DNA of 64,000 bases from contig CAIKMJ010000006.1 in assembly GCA_903828455.1 (NCBI GenBank), forward strand, positions 1 through 64,000, given 5' to 3'. Origin of the DNA: an uncultured Acidobacteriia bacterium. GTDB lineage: Bacteria > Acidobacteriota > Terriglobia > Bryobacterales > Bryobacteraceae. The notes beneath the pieces are model-generated. The model had not been told where the DNA came from, did not search any database, and was given only the letters and a program-made list of their open reading frames with translations. A program made the translations under genes and the position numbers. Below, piece by piece: positions 57,441-64,000 of this stretch; positions within the stretch are counted from its first letter, which is position 1, and each line of letters begins with the position of its first letter.

Positions 57441-58871
57441 ATGACCAGGACCACACGCTGTACCGCCGCAGGCGCCGCGCTGCTTGCAGCCGCATTGGCA
57501 TTTGCACAGACCGGCCTCGGCACGCATACGCGGGCCACGAACGATCCGGTGTTTATCGCGCAGGAGATGCTCGGCCGGCCGACGGATACGACGGTGACGA
57601 TCAATGCGTCGTCGTTTAAGAATCTGGAAGTCTATTACGAATACGGCACGAAATCGGGTGAATACACCGGCAAGACCGCGATAGCGAAAGCGACCGGCGG
57701 CGAACCGCTCAACGTTCTGGTCGACAAGCTGAAACCGAACACACAATATTTTTACCGGATGCGGTATCGCGAAGCCGCCGCCGCGACGTTCAGCACGCGC
57801 GACGAGCACACCTTCCATACAGCGCGCCCTGCCGGGAGCACGTTTACTTTTGTGGCCCAGTTCGATCCGCATCTGGACGATAACACCGACGATGCGACTT
57901 ACAAACTAAGTTTGCAGAACATGGTGCAGGACAAGCCGGATTTCATCATCGACGACGGCGACAACTTCTTCGTCGACAAACTTAACCCGCTGACCAGAGA
58001 GAATGTAGAGAAACGAATTCAGCTGCAGCGTTCTTACTACGACATTCTGACGCACTCGACTGCGATGTTTCTCGCGCTGGGCGGGCATGAAGGCGAGACC
58101 AACCGCCGCCTGAACGGAACCGCGGAAAACCTGGCCGTGTGGGACACGGTGCTGCGCAAAAAGTACATTCCGAATCCCGACCCCAACGGCTTCTACACCG
58201 GCAGCACGAAGGATTATCCGTTTGTCGGCGTGCGTGAAGCCAACTATGCCTGGACGTGGGGCGACGCGCTCTTTATCGTGCTGGATCCTTACTGGAACGC
58301 ACCCCAGGCTCCGGAGCAGGCCGGCGACTGGTCGCTGACGCTGGGCAAGGAACAATACGACTGGCTGAAGAAGACGCTGGAGACGAGCAACGCGAAATTC
58401 AAGTTCGTGTTTTCGCACCATCTCGTCGGTGGACGCCAGATGGAAGGCGGCGCACGCGGCGGCATTGAAGTCGCGAAGTATCTGGAAAACGGCGGTTACA
58501 ATCTTGACGATACGTGGGGGTTCGACAAAGCTCGTCCGGGCTGGGGCAAGCCGATTCACCAGTTACTGGTGGATAACAAGGCGACCATTTACTTCCACGG
58601 TCACGACCACACTTATGCGAAGCAGGATCTGGACGGACTTGTGTACCAGGCTGGTCCCCAGCCGAGCGCAAGCAAGACAGGCCTCGGCGACCGCGCCAAA
58701 ATTTATAACTACACGCACGGGACCGTGCTGGGTTACACCGGCTATCTGCGCGTCACGGTTTCGCCCGCTGATGTGAAGGTGGACTATGTGACGACATGGC
58801 TGCCGTCACTCGAAAATGCCACGCAGAAGAACCGCATGGTTGCGGATACTTACACAATCAAGGCCCGCTAA
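57441..58871 (+). CDS. Secreted metallophosphoesterase, PAP-type N-domain, paralogue 4 (GGHE variant)
   Basis: A 476-residue paralogue with the signal peptide CTAAGAALLAAALAFAQ. The beta domain has EMLGRPTDTTVTINA, VYYEYGTKSGEYTGK and QYFYRMRYRE. Core motifs: QFDPHLD (DPH form), DDGDNFFVD, LGGHEG in place of GNHE, SHHLVGG and FHGHDHTYAK. It belongs by sequence to the DPH subgroup (paralogues 4-6), yet shares the GGHE change with 1 and 2, so that change has arisen or spread in both subgroups. ATG 57441 fits the signal peptide. It heads a four-gene plus-strand run. Confidence 0.87.
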   Translation: MTRTTRCTAAGAALLAAALAFAQTGLGTHTRATNDPVFIAQEMLGRPTDTTVTINASSFKNLEVYYEYGTKSGEYTGKTAIAKATGGEPLNVLVDKLKPNTQYFYRMRYREAAAATFSTRDEHTFHTARPAGSTFTFVAQFDPHLDDNTDDATYKLSLQNMVQDKPDFIIDDGDNFFVDKLNPLTRENVEKRIQLQRSYYDILTHSTAMFLALGGHEGETNRRLNGTAENLAVWDTVLRKKYIPNPDPNGFYTGSTKDYPFVGVREANYAWTWGDALFIVLDPYWNAPQAPEQAGDWSLTLGKEQYDWLKKTLETSNAKFKFVFSHHLVGGRQMEGGARGGIEVAKYLENGGYNLDDTWGFDKARPGWGKPIHQLLVDNKATIYFHGHDHTYAKQDLDGLVYQAGPQPSASKTGLGDRAKIYNYTHGTVLGYTGYLRVTVSPADVKVDYVTTWLPSLENATQKNRMVADTYTIKAR

Positions 58872-58893
58872 TACAATCTGCCGAGGAAAGCAC

Positions 58894-60525
58894 ATGACAA
58901 GTCGACAAACAGTTGGAGTCGTGACCGGAAGTCTGCTGGGCATTACCGTAATCATGTGGGCGCAGTCAATCGATCCGAAAAATAAGGCGCAGTTTCCTTA
59001 CAAAGAGGCAGCGGACCCGAAGTTGGTCATCGAACCGTATCACGGTGAAGGCAACATTACGCCGGGTGCCGGGAAGGGCGGCGATGAAGGGAAAAAGGGC
59101 GGCGACGCCGGCAAGAAGGGCGGCGGCGGGCAAGGTGGTGGCGAAGCCAGTCGCATGGGCTCGCGCGATCCGCTGTTCGTAGCTCAGGAAATGTTGGGGC
59201 GGCCAACCGATTCTGCCATCACGGTCAATGTGTCGGCGCGCAAAGATCTGGAAGTTTACTACGAATACGGAACACAATCGGGAAGCTATACGGCCAAAAC
59301 AACGGCGGCAACGCACCCGGGGGGCGAACCGTTCAACGTGCTCGTCGATAAGTTGAAGGCGAATACGGAATACTTTTACCGCATGCGCTACCGTGAGCCC
59401 GGAGCGGCGGAATTTGCTTCACGTCCCGAACATTCCTTCCACACCGCGCGACCCGCGGGCAGTACGTTCACCTTTGTTGCTCAGTTCGATCCGCATATGG
59501 GCGGAGACAGCAACACGGATGCCTATAAGCTGACGCTGAAGAAGATGCTGGCGGATCACCCGGACTTTATGATTGATCTCGGCGATAACTTCCAGTCCGA
59601 CAGAATGCGGCCGCCGACGAAACCCGGCGTAGAAGCACGGGTTCAGTTACTCCGCTCTTACTATGACCTGATCAACCATTCCGTCCCGTTGTATCTGGTG
59701 ATGGGCAATCACGAAGGCGAATGGGGCAGGAATCTGGATGGTACGGCGGAAAATGTGGCGATTTACGATACGCTGGCGCGCAAACGGTACATTCCGAATC
59801 CGGAAGCGAACGGCTTTTACAGCGGCGGTGGCAAGCCCGAGCCGCTGGTCGGCTTGCGGCAGGCTTACTACGCATTCCAGTGGGGCGACGCGCTCTTCGT
59901 AGCGCTCGATCCTTACTGGTACCGCCCGCAGGGTGCCGAACAGGCCGGCGACTGGACCACCACGCTGGGCAAGGAACAGTACGAGTGGCTGAAGAAGACG
60001 CTGGAGTCGAGTCACGCAACTTATAAGTTCATCTTCTCGCACAATCTCATTGGCGGCCTCGACATGCGGGGCCAGATGCGTGGCGGAATCGAAACGGTTA
60101 AGTATACCGAGATGGGCGGCTACAATTACGACGGCACGTGGGGCTGGGACAAAGCGCGGCCGGGTTGGGCGATGCCGATTCATCCGATGCTGGTGGCCAA
60201 TAATGCGAGCATCTGGTTCCACGGCCATGACCACCTGTATGCCAAGCAGGACCTCGACGGCATTGTCTATCAGGAGGGTCCGATGCCCGCGCGGGAAGGG
60301 CTCTTCGATGTGGCACCGACGCAGAAATACTACAATTATCTGCACGGTACTGTTCTCGGCGGCAGCGGTTACATTCGCGTGCGGGTATCTCCCGGTGATG
60401 TGAAGGTCGATTACGTCCAGACTTATCTGCCGAGCGAGGAAGATGCTAAGCACAAAGATGGCATGATCGCCGATACTTACACGATTAAAGCCCGGAAGTC
60501 GAATCCCGCGGCGATGGCACATTAG
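58894..60525 (+). CDS. Metallophosphoesterase, PAP-type N-domain, paralogue 5 with Gly/Lys linker
   Basis: A 543-residue paralogue. The N-terminus has one hydrophobic segment (VVTGSLLGITVIMWAQS) that could be a signal anchor, then a conserved SIDPKNKAQFPYKEAADPKL stretch, then a Gly/Lys/Asp-rich linker (about residues 50-80). The PAP-type domain and core follow: EMLGRPTDSAITVNV, QFDPHMG, LGDNFQSD, MGNHEGEWG (canonical), FSHNLIGG, HGHDHLYAK. GAGG lies seven bases before ATG 58894. It lies 22 bases after paralogue 4. Confidence 0.88.
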   Translation: MTSRQTVGVVTGSLLGITVIMWAQSIDPKNKAQFPYKEAADPKLVIEPYHGEGNITPGAGKGGDEGKKGGDAGKKGGGGQGGGEASRMGSRDPLFVAQEMLGRPTDSAITVNVSARKDLEVYYEYGTQSGSYTAKTTAATHPGGEPFNVLVDKLKANTEYFYRMRYREPGAAEFASRPEHSFHTARPAGSTFTFVAQFDPHMGGDSNTDAYKLTLKKMLADHPDFMIDLGDNFQSDRMRPPTKPGVEARVQLLRSYYDLINHSVPLYLVMGNHEGEWGRNLDGTAENVAIYDTLARKRYIPNPEANGFYSGGGKPEPLVGLRQAYYAFQWGDALFVALDPYWYRPQGAEQAGDWTTTLGKEQYEWLKKTLESSHATYKFIFSHNLIGGLDMRGQMRGGIETVKYTEMGGYNYDGTWGWDKARPGWAMPIHPMLVANNASIWFHGHDHLYAKQDLDGIVYQEGPMPAREGLFDVAPTQKYYNYLHGTVLGGSGYIRVRVSPGDVKVDYVQTYLPSEEDAKHKDGMIADTYTIKARKSNPAAMAH

Positions 60526-60563
60526 TACTTCCCGGAACGACAGTAGAAAGGAAATTATCAGGT

Positions 60564-62213
60564 ATGACAAATGGACAGAAGCTGGGAATCGCAGCCGGCG
60601 GCGTGCTCTGTGTCGCAGCATATTTAGGCGCGCAGGCAATCGATCCGAAAAACACATCGCAGTTCGCTTACAAAGAAGCTGCCGACCCGAAGCTGGTGAT
60701 TGAGTCCTACCATCCGGTGGGCAATCTCAACGTGGGCGCTGGCAAGAAGGGCGAGGCTGCAGGCAAAAAGGAAAAAGGCGCGGACGGAGGAAATAATGGC
60801 GACGGCGCCGGCTTCCCTTACGAAGGCAACGATCCCAAGACGCTGGGCGCGATCGATCCCTTGTTCTTTGCGCAGGAGATTCTGGGACGCCCGACCGGCG
60901 ACTCAATGACCATCAATCTGGCGGCGCACAAGAATCTGGAAGTTTATTGCGAATACGGCACCAAGGCGGGAAGTTACACGGCCAGGACCACTCCCGCTAC
61001 ACACCCTGGCGGCGAGCCGTTCAATGTTTTGATCGAAAAACTGAAGCCGAACACGGAATATTTTTACCGTGTGCGCTACAAGGAACCCGGCGCGAAGGAA
61101 TTTTCCGTGCGCCCCGAACATTCCTTCCACACGGCACGCGCCGCAGGCAGCACATTTACGTTCGTGGCTCAGTTCGACCCGCATCTGGCGGCAGGTAACG
61201 ATCTGGATGCTTACAAGCTGACGCTGAAGAAGATGCTGGCCGATAAGCCGGACATGATGTTCGATCTGGGCGATAACTTCCAGTCCGACAGAATGCGTCC
61301 GCCGACGAAGACCGGCGTCGAAGCGCGCGTGCAGTTACTTCGCTCTTACTACGATCTGATCAACCATTCGGTGCCGCTGTATATGGTGATGGGTAACCAC
61401 GAAGGGGAGTGGGGCCGGAATCTGAACGGCACGCCGGAAAACGTGGCGATCTATGACACGCTGGCCCGCAAGCGCTACATCCCGAATCCGGAAGCCAACG
61501 GTTTTTACACTGGCGGCGGCAAGCCGGAGCCGCTGGTGGGACTGCGGCAGGCTTACTACGCTTTCGAGTGGGGCGACGCGCTGTTCGTGGCGCTCGATCC
61601 GTACTGGTATCAGCCGCAGGGCGCCGAGGCGAAGGGCGACTGGCAAACAACGCTGGGCAAGGAACAATACGACTGGCTGAAGAAGACTCTGGAATCGAGC
61701 CACGCGACTTATAAGTTCATCTTCTCGCACAACCTGATCGGCGGCCTGGATATGAAGGGTTCCATGCGGGGCGGCATCGAAACGGTGAAGTACACCGAAA
61801 TGGGCGGTTACAACTACGACGGTACGTGGGGCTGGGACAAGGCTCGTCCGGGCTGGGCCACGCCGCTGCATCCGTTGATGGTGGCCAACAACGCCACGAT
61901 CTGGTTCCATGGCCACGATCATCTTTATGCGAAGCAGGATCTGGACGGCATGGTTTATCAGGAAGGCCCCATGCCGGCCCGCGAAGGCAAGTTCGATGCC
62001 TCGCCGACGGCGAAGACTTACAACTACCTGCACGGCACGGTCCTGGGCGGCAGCGGATACATTCGCGTCCGCGTTTCGCCGGGCGATGTGAAGGTCGATT
62101 ACGTCCAGACGTATCTTCCCCGCGAGGAAGATGCAACGCACAAAGACGGCATGATCGCCGACACTTACACGATTAAGGCGCGAAAGACCAATCCGGCAGT
62201 GGCTGCGCGATAA
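60564..62213 (+). CDS. Metallophosphoesterase, PAP-type N-domain, paralogue 6 with Gly/Lys linker
   Basis: A 549-residue paralogue very close to paralogue 5. Hydrophobic N-terminal segment (LGIAAGGVLCVAAYLGAQA), then AIDPKNTSQFAYKEAADPKL, a Lys/Gly/Glu-rich linker, EILGRPTGDSMTINL, QFDPHLA, LGDNFQSD, MGNHEGEWG, FSHNLIGG and HGHDHLYAK. Whole segments after residue 200 are identical to paralogue 5, so this is a recent tandem duplication. A single Cys in VYCEYGTKAG replaces Tyr of paralogue 5. It lies 38 bases after paralogue 5 and 33 before the next propeller gene. Confidence 0.88.
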   Translation: MTNGQKLGIAAGGVLCVAAYLGAQAIDPKNTSQFAYKEAADPKLVIESYHPVGNLNVGAGKKGEAAGKKEKGADGGNNGDGAGFPYEGNDPKTLGAIDPLFFAQEILGRPTGDSMTINLAAHKNLEVYCEYGTKAGSYTARTTPATHPGGEPFNVLIEKLKPNTEYFYRVRYKEPGAKEFSVRPEHSFHTARAAGSTFTFVAQFDPHLAAGNDLDAYKLTLKKMLADKPDMMFDLGDNFQSDRMRPPTKTGVEARVQLLRSYYDLINHSVPLYMVMGNHEGEWGRNLNGTPENVAIYDTLARKRYIPNPEANGFYTGGGKPEPLVGLRQAYYAFEWGDALFVALDPYWYQPQGAEAKGDWQTTLGKEQYDWLKKTLESSHATYKFIFSHNLIGGLDMKGSMRGGIETVKYTEMGGYNYDGTWGWDKARPGWATPLHPLMVANNATIWFHGHDHLYAKQDLDGMVYQEGPMPAREGKFDASPTAKTYNYLHGTVLGGSGYIRVRVSPGDVKVDYVQTYLPREEDATHKDGMIADTYTIKARKTNPAVAAR

Positions 62214-62246
62214 CTTTCGCTAAAAGTCTGAACAGAGGAAAAACCA

Positions 62247-63338
62247 TTGAAATCAATTTACGCTGCTTCCGCACTTGGGCTTGCAATGTTCGCCAGCGCG
62301 GGCCAGGCTCAGCAGGGCCCTTACAAGATCGTCCAGACCGCCAAAACCGGCGGCCTGGGCGCCTTCGACTACATCAGTGCAGACGAGGCCGGACGCCGTC
62401 TGTACATTCCACGTAAAGCGGCGCAGGGCGCCGATGCAGCTCCGGCGCGCATTACCGTGTTCGATCTGGACACGCTGGCGCCGGTCGGTGAGATTCCGGG
62501 CGTCAGCTCGAACGGGGCGGTCGTGGACTCGAAATCGGGACACGGCTTTGCCGGCAGCAAGCCGGTCACGATGTTCGACTCGAAAACGCTGGCGGTGATC
62601 AAGAAGATCGATGTGGATCCGAAGATCGCGCCGGACGGTATTCTGGACGATCCGTATAATCAGCGCGTTTACATTTTCAGCCGCCAGACCGGGCAGGCGG
62701 TGGTGATCGACGCAAAGGAAGGAACGGTTCTAGGAACGATAGAGTTGGGCGGCGCTCCGGAAGAAGCCGTTACCGACGGCAAAGGCCGCGTGTTCGTTGT
62801 AATTGCGGATATGGCGAACATTGCGGTGATCGACGCGAAGACCATGAAGGTCACGACGCGTTACGATTTCACGGGCAAGGCCAACCGCTGCAACGGACTG
62901 GCGATGGATGTGAAAAACCACGTTCTGTTCACGGCCTGCGGCCAGGGTGCGGAAGCGGCCGACAGTCCGGCGCAACCCACTATGCTGGTTCTGAATTCGG
63001 AATCCGGCAAGGTCATTACGTCGCTGCCGCTGGCCGGCAATTCGGACGGCGCTGTTTTCAACCCGAAGACGATGGAGGCCTTCAGCACACACGCCAACGG
63101 CACCCTGACGATCGTGAAGGAAAACAGTCCGACCAGTTTCGTGGTGGAGCAGAACCTGCAGACTGTTGACGGCGCCAAGACGCTGACGCTGGATGGCAAG
63201 ACGAATCGCATCCTCACGATGACGGCTGAATTCGGGCCGGCACCGGCCGCAGATCCAAAGAAGGACGCACAGAAGGGCGGTCGCGGACGCGGTCAGGTGA
63301 AGCCTGATACGTTTGTGATCCTCGCAATCGGCAAGTAG
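62247..63338 (+). CDS. Exported YVTN/YncE-type beta-propeller protein (2)
   Basis: A 363-residue secreted protein with the signal peptide SALGLAMFASAGQAQ. Propeller blades are visible: GAFDYISADEAGRRLYIPRK, VFDLDTLAPVGEIPGV, VYIFSRQTGQAVVIDAKEG, VFVVIADMANIAVIDAKTMK and TMLVLNSESGKVITSLPLAG. The C-terminus has a short Lys/Gly/Arg linker (QKGGRGRGQVKPD) like those of paralogues 5 and 6. Translation starts at TTG 62247 with GAGG eight bases upstream. It follows paralogue 6 by 33 bases, so it is probably in the same transcript, and a strong terminator follows. Confidence 0.87.
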   Translation: MKSIYAASALGLAMFASAGQAQQGPYKIVQTAKTGGLGAFDYISADEAGRRLYIPRKAAQGADAAPARITVFDLDTLAPVGEIPGVSSNGAVVDSKSGHGFAGSKPVTMFDSKTLAVIKKIDVDPKIAPDGILDDPYNQRVYIFSRQTGQAVVIDAKEGTVLGTIELGGAPEEAVTDGKGRVFVVIADMANIAVIDAKTMKVTTRYDFTGKANRCNGLAMDVKNHVLFTACGQGAEAADSPAQPTMLVLNSESGKVITSLPLAGNSDGAVFNPKTMEAFSTHANGTLTIVKENSPTSFVVEQNLQTVDGAKTLTLDGKTNRILTMTAEFGPAPAADPKKDAQKGGRGRGQVKPDTFVILAIGK

Positions 63339-63363
63339 ACTTCCCCGCAGCGAGGGAAACCTG

Positions 63364-63408
63364 GCGCGGGCGCAGCGTTTTCGAACGCGCGCCCGCGCTT
63401 TCTTTTTC
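63364..63408 (+). terminator. Rho-independent terminator of the paralogue 4-6/propeller run
   Basis: GCGCGGGCGC (63364-63373) pairs perfectly with GCGCCCGCGC (63389-63398), with a 15-base loop, followed directly by TTTCTTTTTC. This is a canonical intrinsic terminator 25 bases after the propeller stop codon. Confidence 0.9.
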
Positions 63409-63563
63409 AGGACGCGGAAGCGGATTTCAGTACGTGCCGGCGTTTTCCGGATGTGCCGGCGGACAGCGCAGAGACGTCACGTGGGCGCTTACGGTGTACG
63501 CACAGCGAACTCACGTTCCTCATTAGAGTCCATTCGGGGCAACGACCGGGGCACTGCGGGGAC

Positions 63564-63605
63564 AAACAGAAAAGCCCGGCTGCCTCGTTGCTGAGGCGGC
63601 CGGGC
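63564..63605 (-). terminator. Rho-independent terminator of the cytochrome c gene
   Basis: On the minus strand a 13-bp stem (63593-63605 with 63574-63586, one G-T type mismatch) with the 6-base loop 63587-63592 is followed by TTTTCTGTTTGT. It starts 23 bases after the cytochrome stop codon. Confidence 0.9.
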
Positions 63606-63628
63606 CGATGATCAAGCGATAGCTGAAA

Positions 63629-64000
63629 CTACTTCTTCGCCGCGGGCGGTCCGTAGTTGATGTCGTTCCACGACGTCGGGTGAACAGCGGCCCGATGGCA
63701 GGTGTAGCAGGTGACTTCCTGCTTACCCTTCGGATAAACGCCGGTGCCAGGGAACTGCGCATTGATTTCGCGAACCATCAGGATCATCTGGCGGGCGATT
63801 TCCTTGCGAGGATTTACGTCGGCTTCAAACGGCTTGCCGCCGCCATGGCAGTAGGCGCATTCCACGGTGAGGGAATCGCGGTAATCTTCCATGACAGAAC
63901 CTTCGCCGTGCACCTGCGTGTCGGGCGGCAGAACCTTCAGCGCCACACCCGGCGTGGGAGCCGGCGGCGTGTTGCCGAGCGATTCATTGCGGTTGTAAAA
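63629..64000 (-). CDS. Reaction-centre-type cytochrome c family protein (5' part beyond window)
   Basis: The C-terminal 123 residues of a c-type cytochrome; the frame is open to the window edge. Two haem-attachment motifs are present, CAYCH (in VECAYCHGGGKPFEADVNPR) and CYTCH (in EVTCYTCHRAAVHP). The spacing, the KEIARQMILMVREINAQFPG helix between them and the N-terminal LPPDTQVHGEGSVM segment match the photosynthetic reaction-centre cytochrome c subunit family (CytoC_RC), which is widespread in non-phototrophic acidobacteria. Role is likely periplasmic electron transfer. A strong terminator follows the stop. Confidence 0.88.
   Translation of the reverse strand, partial: FYNRNESLGNTPPAPTPGVALKVLPPDTQVHGEGSVMEDYRDSLTVECAYCHGGGKPFEADVNPRKEIARQMILMVREINAQFPGTGVYPKGKQEVTCYTCHRAAVHPTSWNDINYGPPAAKK

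Larger units (their letters stand above)
63339..63628. other. Intergenic region of about 290 bp between convergent genes
   Basis: No gene is supported. Besides the two terminators (63364-63408 plus; 63564-63605 minus) it contains a GC-rich spacer with no recognisable feature. Each gene has its own terminator, which insulates them. Confidence 0.6.

Overview
The window is a high-GC bacterial chromosome segment that most resembles Acidobacteriota of the Solibacteraceae/Bryobacter type. This is inferred from gene content, not from a marker-gene tree. Pointers are an acidobacterial-type VWFA protein, a TonB receptor with a CarboxypepD_reg-like N-terminus, tandem choice-of-anchor D repeats, a hopanoid operon led by ispH and shc, a BshC homologue, a reaction-centre-type cytochrome c and the small 'ANRANAQKSTGPRTPEGK' protein. 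Codon use is strongly GC-biased, so long spurious antisense ORFs are common; these were rejected.

Layout. 1-7.6 kb: 3'-truncated dnaX, then an accessory patch with a WD40-TPR protein, a PIN toxin/antitoxin pair bracketed by two direct-repeat gene fragments, a brnTA pair, small hypotheticals and the SRP RNA gene (ffs). 7.6-19.2 kb: secreted M28 peptidase, a large secreted repeat protein, a GAF-domain alpha-glucan phosphorylase, a TonB-dependent receptor, a decayed copy of the phosphorylase GAF segment and a secreted hypothetical. 19.2-29.8 kb: housekeeping genes (dxr-rseP-bshC, an HIBADH-family oxidoreductase, a DUF433/DUF5615 pair, a TauE/SafE transporter, a radical SAM/sigma factor/zinc-finger regulator set, rsmA).

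29.8-38.4 kb: a compact, same-strand hopanoid operon ispH-shc-hpnA-hpnG-adh-adh-hpnC-hpnD with overlapping or nearly touching genes and no hpnE. 38.5-43.9 kb: MDR oxidoreductase, M48 protease, MEMO-family protein, CZB-domain protein and an MGDG-synthase-like glycosyltransferase.

44-64 kb is an island of exported proteins: HupE/UreJ-like membrane protein, DUF1566 protein, YHYH protein, two YVTN-type beta-propellers, an acidobacterial VWFA protein with two long glycine tracts, an amidohydrolase, a reaction-centre-type cytochrome c (running off the right edge), and six paralogous secreted metallophosphoesterases with a purple-acid-phosphatase-type N-terminal domain. Three of the six have replaced the Asn of the GNHE metal-binding motif with Gly. 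This array is the best candidate for an undescribed system; its substrate cannot be read from the sequence.

The isoprenoid genes fit together: dxr and ispH supply C5 units, hpnC/hpnD lead towards squalene, shc cyclises it and hpnA/hpnG are associated with side-chain elaboration. Several likely terminators (63.57, 63.36, 56.30, 47.78, 46.17 kb) separate the transcription units of the exported-protein island.
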